A DNA stretch of 14,368 bases, taken from NCBI GenBank assembly GCA_027079365.1, contig JALWVW010000266.1:1-14368 (forward strand), read 5' to 3'. Position 1 is the first letter of the stretch. Each line of letters begins with the position of its first letter. A program made the translations under genes and the position numbers. Positions 5,032 to 11,316 of the stretch are shown here, piece after piece. The notes below the pieces were generated by a model. It was not told the origin of the DNA. It saw only the letters and a list, made by a program, of their open reading frames with translations, and ran no database searches. Source of the stretch: Campylobacteraceae bacterium. GTDB lineage: Bacteria; Campylobacterota; Campylobacteria; Campylobacterales; Sulfurovaceae.

Positions 5032-7407
5032 ATGACAAGAGTAGTCAAAAGAAACGGCAGAATAGAAACACTAGATGTGACAAAAATACAGAAGTATACT
5101 TCTGCCGCCGTAAAGGGACTAGAAGGCGTTAATCAGAGTGAGTTAGAGGTAGATGCCAAGATACATTTTCAGGATATGATTACCTCGGAAGAGATACAGC
5201 AGACACTGATCAAGACAGCCGTAGACAAGATCGACATCACCTGCCCCGACTGGACATTTGTTGCTTCTCGTCTGTTCCTCTATGATATATACCATAAGGT
5301 TTCAGGTTTTTCTGGCTATATCCATATCAGAGAATACTTTGAGAGAGGTGAAGCAGAGGGGCGTATCCTTCTGGGACTGAAAGAGAAGTATGATCTGGAT
5401 GACCTGAATGCATATATCAAGCCAGAGAGAGATCTGCAGTTTACTTATCTGGGCATTAAGACGCTGTATGACAGGTATCTTTTGAAGGATAAGAAAGGTT
5501 GCCCTATAGAGCTTCCGCAGCATCTCTTTATGGGTGTGGCGATGTTTCTGGCACAAAATGAGTTTGATTGCCAGACTTGGGCAAAAAAATTCTATGATAT
5601 TTTGAGTAAGTTTGAAGTCATGGCAGCTACCCCTACGCTCTCCAATGCCAGAACACCCAGACACCAACTCAGTTCTTGTTATATCGGCTCTACACCCGAT
5701 AATATCGAGGGAATATTCGATGCTTACAAAGAGATGGCACTGCTAAGTAAGTTTGGCGGAGGTATTGGCTGGGACTGGACACAAGTGCGGGGCATGGGTT
5801 CCTATATTGATGGACACAAACATGCAGCCGGGGGTATTGTGCCTTTTCTCAAGATCGCCAATGATGTAGCGATCGCAGTTGATCAGCTGGGCACGCGAAA
5901 GGGTGCGATTGCTGTCTATCTTGAGCCATGGCATATTGATATCCGTGATTTTCTGGATCTAAAGAAGAACTCAGGTGAAGAGCGGCGTCGTGCCCATGAC
6001 CTGTTCCCCGCCATGTGGCTTAATGACCTCTTTATGGAGCGGATAGAAGCAGATGCAATGTGGACGCTTTTTGACCCGTTTGAGGTGCGTGAGCTGATCG
6101 ATCTGCATGGCGATGCCTTTAAGGAGCAGTATGAGGCACTGGAGAAACGAGAGGATATCACTAGAGAAGTGATCTCTGCCAAGGGACTGTGGAAAGAGAT
6201 CCTGCGAAGTTATTTTGAGACGGGCAACCCCTTCCTGGCATTCAAAGATGCCGCCAACAAGGCCAACCCCAACAAACATGCAGGCATTATCCGAAGTTCC
6301 AATCTTTGTACCGAGATCTTCCAAAATACCGGCCCTGATTACTATAAGATCAGGATTACCTATGAGGATCGTACGATCGAGATCTTCGAGGAGGAGGAGA
6401 TGGTCACTGTGGACAATGGTATGACCAAGCCTGCCAAGAAGATCACCGCACTGGACAGCTTGGGTGGCAAACAGGTCTGGATGGTGGACAAAGAGAAGAT
6501 AGATGGAGATACAGCTGTTTGCAACCTGGCATCTGTCAACCTCTCCAAGATTCACACCCCTGAAGATATCGCCAGAGTGGTGCCTACGGCTATCAGGATG
6601 CTTGACAATGTGATTGACCTCAACTTCTATCCGCTTGCCAAGGTGAAGAAGACCAATGAGAAGAGCCGCTCTATCGGACTGGGTGTGATGGGTGAAGCGC
6701 AGATGCTGGCAGAAGCGCGTATCGAGTGGGGCAGCAGTGAGCACTTCGAGAAAATTGATGAGATCATGGAGTCTGTCAGTTATTATGCGATCCGTGCTTC
6801 GAGTGATCTGGCTATCGAGAAAGGTACCTATCCGACCTTTGAGGGATCGGACTGGTCGCAGGGCATCTTCCCGATCGACAAGGCCAATGCAGAGGCCTGT
6901 AAACTGGTTGACAGAGGCGGACTCTTTGGGTATACCCATGATTGGGCAGCCCTCAAAGAGAAGGTCAAGACAGACGGTATGCGTAATGGCTACCTGATGG
7001 CGATCGCCCCTACCAGCTCTATCTCGATATTGACAGGTACCACGCAGGCGATTGAGCCAGTCTATAAGCGAAAGTGGTATGAAGAGAATCTCTCAGGCCA
7101 CATACCCGTCGTCGTACCCAACCTCTCTGCCGCGACATGGAGCTACTATACGCCTAGCTATGAGCTGGATCAGCGCCTGCTTATCAGGGCTGGTGCGATC
7201 AGGCAGAAGTGGATCGACCAAGGACAGTCACTCAATATCTTTATCACACTGGATAAAGTAAGTGGAAAGTATCTCAATGATATCTATATGGATGCATGGA
7301 AGTTTGGCCTGAAGTCTACCTACTATCTGCGAAGTCAGTCTCCGGAAGCCCTGGCTGATGATGAGACGGTAGAGGATCGCAGTATGGAGTGTGTTTCTTG
7401 TCAGTAG
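5032..7407 (+). CDS. nrdA: Ribonucleoside-diphosphate reductase, class Ia alpha subunit
   Basis: This is the large catalytic subunit that reduces ribonucleoside diphosphates to deoxy forms, using a tyrosyl radical supplied by NrdB; nrdB is not in this window. At 791 residues it has an N-terminal ATP-cone (about 3-92, starting VVKRNGRIE) for allosteric control. Active-site residues visible are C216 (SSCYIG), N424/C426/E428 (SSNLCTE, with C426 the thiyl-radical cysteine), and C497 (AVCNLASVNL) as redox partner of C216. The radical-path tyrosine pair is in STYYLRSQ near the C terminus, and the CVSC tail (C787, C790) takes electrons from thioredoxin. C426 and C497 are 71 residues apart, against 23 in the E. 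coli enzyme, so an acidic insert of about 48 residues lies between them. It stands alone, with purB upstream and a structured non-coding region downstream. Confidence 0.97.
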   Translation: MTRVVKRNGRIETLDVTKIQKYTSAAVKGLEGVNQSELEVDAKIHFQDMITSEEIQQTLIKTAVDKIDITCPDWTFVASRLFLYDIYHKVSGFSGYIHIREYFERGEAEGRILLGLKEKYDLDDLNAYIKPERDLQFTYLGIKTLYDRYLLKDKKGCPIELPQHLFMGVAMFLAQNEFDCQTWAKKFYDILSKFEVMAATPTLSNARTPRHQLSSCYIGSTPDNIEGIFDAYKEMALLSKFGGGIGWDWTQVRGMGSYIDGHKHAAGGIVPFLKIANDVAIAVDQLGTRKGAIAVYLEPWHIDIRDFLDLKKNSGEERRRAHDLFPAMWLNDLFMERIEADAMWTLFDPFEVRELIDLHGDAFKEQYEALEKREDITREVISAKGLWKEILRSYFETGNPFLAFKDAANKANPNKHAGIIRSSNLCTEIFQNTGPDYYKIRITYEDRTIEIFEEEEMVTVDNGMTKPAKKITALDSLGGKQVWMVDKEKIDGDTAVCNLASVNLSKIHTPEDIARVVPTAIRMLDNVIDLNFYPLAKVKKTNEKSRSIGLGVMGEAQMLAEARIEWGSSEHFEKIDEIMESVSYYAIRASSDLAIEKGTYPTFEGSDWSQGIFPIDKANAEACKLVDRGGLFGYTHDWAALKEKVKTDGMRNGYLMAIAPTSSISILTGTTQAIEPVYKRKWYEENLSGHIPVVVPNLSAATWSYYTPSYELDQRLLIRAGAIRQKWIDQGQSLNIFITLDKVSGKYLNDIYMDAWKFGLKSTYYLRSQSPEALADDETVEDRSMECVSCQ

Positions 7408-7447
7408 CAGCAGGAAAAATCTCATTCACAATCGGTTCACATTTCTC

Positions 7448-7456
7448 TGTTAGAAT
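7448..7456 (+). promoter_or_regulatory. Extended -10 promoter TGTTAGAAT
   Basis: TG-T-TAGAAT is an extended -10 element. It predicts a start near 7461-7464, exactly where the long stem of the downstream structured region begins. Two TTCACA hexamers lie upstream (7425-7430 and 7436-7441), at spacings of 20 and 9 nt, so neither is a well-placed -35. The fit between predicted start and structure edge is the main support. Confidence 0.45.
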
Positions 7457-7460
7457 GTGA

Positions 7461-7571
7461 CTTAGAGAGCCAAATAGCACTTAACTACTATATTTGGACA
7501 GCCTCCAACTTTGAGGCTCTCTAAGGGTAGCCTGCAACACTCCCCTCCAACCAACCACCAGCAGGCTACCC
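7461..7571 (+). ncRNA. Candidate structured small RNA between nrdA and the convergent gene
   Basis: This segment has no ORF but dense complementarity. Outer stem: CTTAGAGAGCC (7461-7471) with GGCTCTCTAAG (7515-7525). Within it, CCAAATA (7470-7476) pairs with TATTTGG (7491-7497) and CCTC (7502-7505) with GAGG (7513-7516), giving a three-way junction once the outer stem gives up its last 2 bp. The longer local hairpin AGCCTC/GAGGCT (7500-7505 with 7513-7518) competes slightly with the outer stem. A second perfect 11-bp stem abuts it: GGGTAGCCTGC (7525-7535) with GCAGGCTACCC (7561-7571), with a 25-nt loop rich in C and containing CCCCTCC. It matches no RNA family I know (not SRP, 6S, tmRNA or RNase P). 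It could instead be the nrdA 3' UTR and terminator; no T run follows until 7599. RNA status is inferred. Confidence 0.5.
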
Positions 7572-7578
7572 ACCTATC

Positions 7579-8103
7579 TTATCCACCCCATCCATGCATT
7601 TTTTTCGAGATAATGACACGCCACTCCCGGTCAAGGTCTATACTATTGGTTGCGACAAAGTAGTGCTCTTCGAGCAGCATTGTCCATTGGGCTGTTTCCT
7701 CCTGAGCGTTTTTTGGTATGAAGATCAGGATAAGCCCCGCATTTTTGATCACTTTGTACGCTTTTTGTACAAAAGTTTCTCGTGCCGAGGGCTCAATGTC
7801 TGCTGTGACAAACAGATACTCATAGAATTTGCCATGTTGCATATAGCTGGGTCGCTCCAGCGAGAAATACTTGACAGCAGTAGTGTCAGCGTATGGCTGT
7901 ACTTTGCTCTGTTGCGTGATGTGGTCATGGTAGGTCTGTGAGGTGCAGTTGAGTAGGTAGTCATAGGTATGTGTGGCACAAAAGGCATCCAGACAGCGCG
8001 GCAGTGTTGTGCCCTGATCGCTGAAGTGCCCAATTCTCAGCAGGGGAGCGGGTGCGATGATCTGCAATAGTGTATTGATTTCGTTTTCTTCTATCTCTTT
8101 CAT
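7579..8103 (-). CDS. Methyltransferase-like protein lacking the SAM motif
   Basis: This 174-residue soluble protein has no signal peptide. The C-terminal half, with EYLFVTADIEP near 95-105 followed by KAYKVIKNAGLILIFIPK at about 114-131 and a WRVIISKK end, resembles strands 4-7 of a class I SAM methyltransferase, including the usual 'leader conceals LKPGG' turn altered to IKNAG. The N-terminal half has no GxGxG motif (LLRIGHFSDQG stands in its place), so SAM binding is doubtful. It may be a diverged or partner protein of that fold. The ATG at 8103 has only a poor ribosome binding site (GGG 2-4 nt upstream). It is convergent with the structured region after nrdA and divergent from the hydrolase gene, whose promoter it overlaps (TACAAT, minus strand, 8136-8131). 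Coding is likely; function is uncertain. Confidence 0.65.
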   Translation of the reverse strand: MKEIEENEINTLLQIIAPAPLLRIGHFSDQGTTLPRCLDAFCATHTYDYLLNCTSQTYHDHITQQSKVQPYADTTAVKYFSLERPSYMQHGKFYEYLFVTADIEPSARETFVQKAYKVIKNAGLILIFIPKNAQEETAQWTMLLEEHYFVATNSIDLDREWRVIISKKMHGWGG

Positions 8104-8126
8104 GCCCGAAGTTTAGCAAAAAAGTG

Positions 8127-8136
8127 TAAAATTGTA
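8127..8136. promoter_or_regulatory. Overlapping divergent -10 elements
   Basis: TAAAAT (8127-8132, plus strand) is about 28 nt before the hydrolase ATG. TACAAT (8136-8131, minus strand) is about 28 nt before the methyltransferase-like ATG. They overlap by 2 bp, the same geometry as at 3478-3487. No convincing -35 is seen on either side. Confidence 0.4.
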
Positions 8137-8159
8137 GACCAAAGAGAATAGGAATCACT

Positions 8160-8888
8160 ATGCCAAAGCCCAAAAACTTCAAAGCCGTAGCACTTCAGCT
8201 GCCCAACCATCCTATGTATCAGAAAAATCTAGACAAGCTTCTTGCCTATATCGAGCAGTATAAAGAACACAAACTTATCGTAGCTCCGGAAGTCTGCTTG
8301 ACAGACTATGATTACGCACATATAGATGCGGCAGCGGCTTTTTCCGAGCAGGCGTTGATGCAGCTAAAGTCTGTTGTCAATGAGCAGATCGTGGTGTTGA
8401 CACTACTGAGCAAGCAGGGAGAGCACTATACCAATGATGCCATAGTGATCCATAGGCATAAGATCGTACATCGCCAGTCCAAGCATAAACTCTTCTTGCT
8501 GGGAGAGGAGGATAAGTATCTGCAGGCAGGAAAAGCAGAAGATATCCAACTCTTCGAGATCGATGGGGTCAAATATGGATTGCTTATCTGCTTTGAGGCA
8601 CGATTCAAGCATCTCTGGGCACAGCTTGAAGGAGCCGATGTGATCCTATTGCCCTCTCAGTGGGGGATGCCACGCAAACGCCATCTGGAGACCCTGCCAC
8701 AGGCACTGGCGATCATGAACCAATGCTATGTCATTGTTGCCAACAGTGCCAAGGAGACTATGGCAAGCTCATCTGCCATCTACTCACCCAACGGAGGCGT
8801 GGTGATGGATGATATGCAGGAGGTAATTGAGGGAGAGATAGATTTTTTTCTGATAAAAAAGATGCGTCGCTATATCATTATGGATTGA
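8160..8888 (+). CDS. Carbon-nitrogen hydrolase (nitrilase superfamily)
   Basis: This is a cytoplasmic hydrolase of C-N bonds in amides or related compounds. The Glu-Lys-Cys triad of the nitrilase superfamily is visible: E44 in VAPEVCLTDY, K108 in HRQSKHKLFL (aligned with the usual YRKxHLF), and C144 in GLLICFEARF. A second conserved region, DVILLPSQWG with later VIVANSA (about 160-197), supports the fold. At 242 residues it is slightly short for the family (about 250-290). A Shine-Dalgarno AGGA (8150-8153) precedes ATG 8160. It is not linked to an obvious partner enzyme, so the substrate cannot be named; omega-amidase-like or N-carbamoyl-type activities are only possibilities. Its stop codon is part of the -35 box of the next promoter (TTGACA, 8885-8890). 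Confidence 0.85.
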   Translation: MPKPKNFKAVALQLPNHPMYQKNLDKLLAYIEQYKEHKLIVAPEVCLTDYDYAHIDAAAAFSEQALMQLKSVVNEQIVVLTLLSKQGEHYTNDAIVIHRHKIVHRQSKHKLFLLGEEDKYLQAGKAEDIQLFEIDGVKYGLLICFEARFKHLWAQLEGADVILLPSQWGMPRKRHLETLPQALAIMNQCYVIVANSAKETMASSSAIYSPNGGVVMDDMQEVIEGEIDFFLIKKMRRYIIMD

Positions 8889-8913
8889 CAAACAGGAGGA
8901 TTTTGACTATACT
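8885..8913 (+). promoter_or_regulatory. Near-consensus sigma70 promoter
   Basis: TTGACA (8885-8890) is a perfect -35, a 17-bp spacer is ideal, and TATACT (8908-8913) differs from the -10 consensus by one base. The predicted start is near 8920. This is by far the best two-box promoter in the window. The -35 overlaps the stop codon of the hydrolase gene. It should drive the 26-codon ORF and probably the gene cluster that begins at 9214. Confidence 0.8.
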
Positions 8914-8941
8914 GCCACCAACAAAACAAAAGGAGAGTATC

Positions 8942-9022
8942 ATGAAACCAGTTTCATCTATAGCACAATTCAACACAAGAACTACTACTCTCCTACTCTT
9001 CTCACTACTGCTTAGTCTCTAA
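8942..9022 (+). CDS. 26-residue leucine-rich leader ORF
   Basis: The ORF starts 22 nt or so after the predicted transcription start, with a strong Shine-Dalgarno AAAGGAG (8929-8935) 6 nt before the ATG. The peptide begins MKPVSSIAQFNTRTTT and ends LLLFSLLLSL, so it has a basic head and a short hydrophobic tail with seven Leu codons in the last ten. In frame after the TAA come 13 more sense codons (ANTHYF...) before the next stop, so a broken signal peptide is possible. Other readings are a leucine-type leader peptide controlling the downstream genes, or a small membrane peptide. No family was recognised. The promoter and ribosome binding site make translation likely; the role is open. Confidence 0.55.
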   Translation: MKPVSSIAQFNTRTTTLLLFSLLLSL

Positions 9023-9213
9023 GCAAATACTCATTACTTTACAGATTCCTTGATTGGATGACCAGCGCTAAAACGCTATGGATACCATTACTTTTTGGAT
9101 GGCATATCCCATAGGGTGCGTTTGCCAACGCATCTTCCTGGAGACTCCTCTCTCAAACAATATATCGCCGAAAGGCTCGGAAGGAGTTTCATTATTTTAG
9201 AAAGTAAAACAAA
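9023..9213 (+). promoter_or_regulatory. Untranslated leader between the 26-codon ORF and the methyltransferase gene
   Basis: This spacer has no gene. It contains an imperfect hairpin closed by CTATGG (9076-9081) and CCATAG (9109-9114), immediately followed by the hairpin at 9115-9134, and a smaller CCGA/TCGG hairpin near 9170-9182. No T run follows the hairpins, so a classical attenuator is not proven. There is no good Shine-Dalgarno directly before the ATG at 9214. Confidence 0.35.
9111..9134. repeat. REP-like hairpin of the ATAGGGTG type
   Basis: GGTGCGTT (9115-9122) pairs with AACGCATC (9127-9134): 8 bp with one G-T pair and a 4-nt loop, TGCC. It is preceded by ATAG. The layout matches the hairpin at 11980-12004 (GTAG then GGTG, 4-nt loop, CACC), which suggests a dispersed palindromic repeat family. 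Confidence 0.5.
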
Positions 9214-9990
9214 ATGAAAAAAACAACAAATGAAAAAGAGACAAACAGCTGGAATGCAGACAGGTACAACAAGCATGCCCACTTCGTATCAGAACTTGCC
9301 TTACCTGTCGTGGCATTGCTTGATCCCAAAGAGGGCGAAAAGATATTGGATTTAGGATGTGGTGAGGGTGCATTGGGACTTGAGATTGCCAGGCGAGGGG
9401 CTGAGGTCTATGGTGTGGATTTGAGCCCAGAGATGGTGGCCCAAGCTAGAGCCAAGGGTTTGGAGGCAGAGGTGATGAGTGTCACGAAGATGCCCTTTGA
9501 GCAGGAGTTCGATGCGGTATTCTCCAATGCCATGCTACACTGGGTGAGAGAGCCTGAGCTTGCTGTGAAACACATTGCAAAAGCATTGAAGTCTGGAGGA
9601 AGATTTATTGCAGAGTTTGGAGGCGAGGGCAATGTGCGGCATATTGTGGCAGCGATGCGAACAGTATTTGAGAGGCATCCTGAATATGGGAAGTTTGATG
9701 ATTTCTGGTTTTTCCCGACGCCAGAGCAGTATACACAGATCTTGGAGCAACATGGGTTTGAGGTACACTCTATAGCGCTGATCCCTCGCCCCACACCGAT
9801 TGATGATATCGCTCACTGGTTGGCAGTGTTTACCAATGGCGTGACAGAACATCTAAAGAGCAGCCAAACAGAACAGTTCAGAGCAGAGGTCAGAGAGATA
9901 CTGAAGAAAACTATCTATACCGTACAAGAGGGATGGATGGCAGATTATGTACGCTTGAGAGTCAAAGCAGTCAAAAATGTGTTAAAATAG
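9214..9990 (+). CDS. Class I SAM-dependent methyltransferase
   Basis: This 258-residue cytoplasmic methyltransferase resembles the trans-aconitate/malonyl-ACP methyltransferase group (Methyltransf_11/25 type). The N-terminal NSWNADRYNKHAHFVSELALPVVALL is the usual lead-in. Motif I is ILDLGCGEG (44-52), the acidic ribose-binding residue is D69 in GVDLSPEM, motif II/III is FDAVFSNAMLHWV, and the post-motif KALKSGGRFIAEFGG is intact, so SAM binding should be normal. The ATG at 9214 is the only reasonable start because the N terminus is conserved from about residue 12, but its ribosome binding site is weak. It is first in a cluster of five tightly packed genes ending with a TetR regulator. The substrate is probably a small molecule; no closer name is justified. 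Confidence 0.85.
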   Translation: MKKTTNEKETNSWNADRYNKHAHFVSELALPVVALLDPKEGEKILDLGCGEGALGLEIARRGAEVYGVDLSPEMVAQARAKGLEAEVMSVTKMPFEQEFDAVFSNAMLHWVREPELAVKHIAKALKSGGRFIAEFGGEGNVRHIVAAMRTVFERHPEYGKFDDFWFFPTPEQYTQILEQHGFEVHSIALIPRPTPIDDIAHWLAVFTNGVTEHLKSSQTEQFRAEVREILKKTIYTVQEGWMADYVRLRVKAVKNVLK

Positions 9991-10006
9991 CGTGCAAGGA
10001 GCATCC

Positions 10007-10459
10007 ATGAATACCAGAGAACCTATAGATATCAACACACTCTTGGCAGAGCATGAAGGAGCGCAAGGGGAGTATCTCCTGCCTCCTCCGATCTTTGCTT
10101 CTATGGAGTGTGATATTATCGCGTATGATACAGAGATGAAGTCTCTGACAGCCAGGATGCCTGTACTGCATGCGTGGCTCAACCCCTTCTCTACGATGCA
10201 GGGAGGAATGATCATGGCAGCGGCAGACAATGCAGTGGGCCCCCTGAGTATGCTGGTCTCCACACCCAGTTGGACACGTACCATGGAGTCCAAATACCTC
10301 AAACCCATTCGTTATGGGTTAGACTTTATCTATGCGACAGCAGTGCTGGTCGAGGAGAAGCGGGGGAGACTGATCTTTGAGGTAGAGGTAGCTGATGCAG
10401 AGGGTACGGTGTATACCACTGCCAAAGTAACCAATTGGCTGATGAAAGAGAAAGTCTAG
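10007..10459 (+). CDS. PaaI-like hotdog-fold thioesterase
   Basis: This 150-residue protein has the 4HBT/PaaI hotdog core NPFSTMQGGMIMAAADNAVGPLSML, a variant of the NxxGxxHGG...D motif in which the usual His is Gln. The acidic residue of the long helix (D in AAADNAVG) is kept. Such proteins hydrolyse acyl-CoA or related thioesters as dimers or tetramers in the cytoplasm. ATG 10007 is chosen because a strong AAGGAG (9996-10001) lies 5 nt upstream; the in-frame GTG at 9992 lies before this site. It follows the methyltransferase gene by 16 nt and precedes the phosphatase gene by 3 nt, in one operon. The fold is fairly certain; the acyl substrate is unknown. Confidence 0.85.
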   Translation: MNTREPIDINTLLAEHEGAQGEYLLPPPIFASMECDIIAYDTEMKSLTARMPVLHAWLNPFSTMQGGMIMAAADNAVGPLSMLVSTPSWTRTMESKYLKPIRYGLDFIYATAVLVEEKRGRLIFEVEVADAEGTVYTTAKVTNWLMKEKV

Positions 10460-10462
10460 CTC

Positions 10463-11029
10463 GTGAAGATCATCCTCGTGCGCCATGCAAAAGTACTCGT
10501 ACCAGATACCAAATCCCTCTATGCCTCAGAGATAAAAGCAGGGATAGCGGTCTATGATCAGGCACCTGTTGATCCTGTGATTCCAAACAAAGATGAACTT
10601 GTATCTTTGGCAGAGGATTGTGAATATCTAGTCTGTAGTGGACTCTCCAGATCTGTAGCGTCTCTAGCACTTCTGGGACATGCACCTAATATGCAGGATG
10701 CTGTCTTTGATGAATTGGCGGTACCGAGTATTGACTGGAGAGGGGTGAAGTTGCCTCCTAAAGTGTGGTTGGTACTCTTTCGGATCGCTTCGCTGTTTGG
10801 GTATCGTGGCGGTGGAGAGTCACTCTTGGACGCCAAGACCAGAGCTGTGCTGGCAGTAGGTAGACTGACAGAGACCAAAGCAAACACCATGCTTGTCGGG
10901 CATGGTTTGATGAACCGATTTATTGCCAAAGAGTTGCAACGCAGGGGATGGAAAGAGATTCGATCATTGGGCAAGGCTAACTGGAGTTATGGTATATATG
11001 AATTAAAAAACCCAGAAGGAAAACAATGA
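10463..11029 (+). CDS. Histidine phosphatase superfamily protein
   Basis: This 188-residue member of the branch-1 histidine phosphatase (phosphoglycerate mutase-like) superfamily has R7-H8 in LVRHAK as the phospho-acceptor motif, R63 in SGLSRSVAS, an acidic residue E84 in FDELAVP, and the second catalytic H147 in LVGHGLMN. The full catalytic set is present, so a phosphatase is expected; the substrate (sugar phosphate, phosphoprotein or other) is unknown. The start is GTG at 10463, 3 nt after the thioesterase stop. No upstream start is possible without overlap, and the motif lies at the very N terminus as usual. The stop overlaps the next ATG (ATGA), so translation is coupled. Confidence 0.85.
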   Translation: MKIILVRHAKVLVPDTKSLYASEIKAGIAVYDQAPVDPVIPNKDELVSLAEDCEYLVCSGLSRSVASLALLGHAPNMQDAVFDELAVPSIDWRGVKLPPKVWLVLFRIASLFGYRGGGESLLDAKTRAVLAVGRLTETKANTMLVGHGLMNRFIAKELQRRGWKEIRSLGKANWSYGIYELKNPEGKQ

Positions 11030-11316
11030 TACTGGAAGTAGCGATATTGGATGTCATACAGGGGAAAGAGCAAGCATTTGAAGCAGCATTTTGTCAAGCC
11101 AAAAAGATCATCTCCGGCATGAAGGGTTATCTCTCACATGAACTCAAAAAATGCATGGAAAATAAGAGCAGATATATCCTACTGGTCAGTTGGGGAACAC
11201 TGGAAGACCATACCGTAGGGTTCAGAGAGTCAGAGGAGTATCAGGAGTGGAAAGCGCTGTTGCACCATTTCTATGATCCGTTTCCTGTGGTTGAGCATTA
11301 TGAGGATATCGTGTGA
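11026..11316 (+). CDS. ABM-fold (antibiotic biosynthesis monooxygenase) family protein
   Basis: This 96-residue dimeric alpha/beta-barrel protein has the family pattern: first strand ILEVAILDVIQGKEQAFEAAF, central GYLSHELKKCMENKSRYILLVSWGTLEDHTVGFRES, and terminal FYDPFPVVEHYEDI. Members include cofactor-free quinol oxygenases, heme-degrading enzymes and stress proteins. This one has no evident heme motif, so the reaction is unknown. The ATG overlaps the previous stop and has the Shine-Dalgarno AAGGA; the stop overlaps the following GTG (GTGA). Its place just before the TetR gene supports a role in handling a quinone-like or electrophilic compound, but this is inference from context. Confidence 0.85.
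   Translation: MILEVAILDVIQGKEQAFEAAFCQAKKIISGMKGYLSHELKKCMENKSRYILLVSWGTLEDHTVGFRESEEYQEWKALLHHFYDPFPVVEHYEDIV

Noticed and set aside
5971..6939. Long minus-strand ORF (322 codons) inside nrdA
   Set aside because: It lies fully within a well-conserved gene in another frame, its translation shows no family pattern, and it lacks a ribosome binding site.
7579..7587. DnaA-box-like TTATCCACC
   Set aside because: It is a single copy with one mismatch inside a coding region, with no cluster or AT-rich unwinding region nearby.
7594..7941. Plus-strand ORF of 115 codons opposite the methyltransferase-like gene
   Set aside because: It has no ribosome binding site. The minus-strand frame is longer, has a Rossmann-like strand pattern and a divergent promoter.
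9992..10006. GTG start for the PaaI-like thioesterase
   Set aside because: The strong AAGGAG lies after this GTG and exactly 5 nt before ATG 10007.
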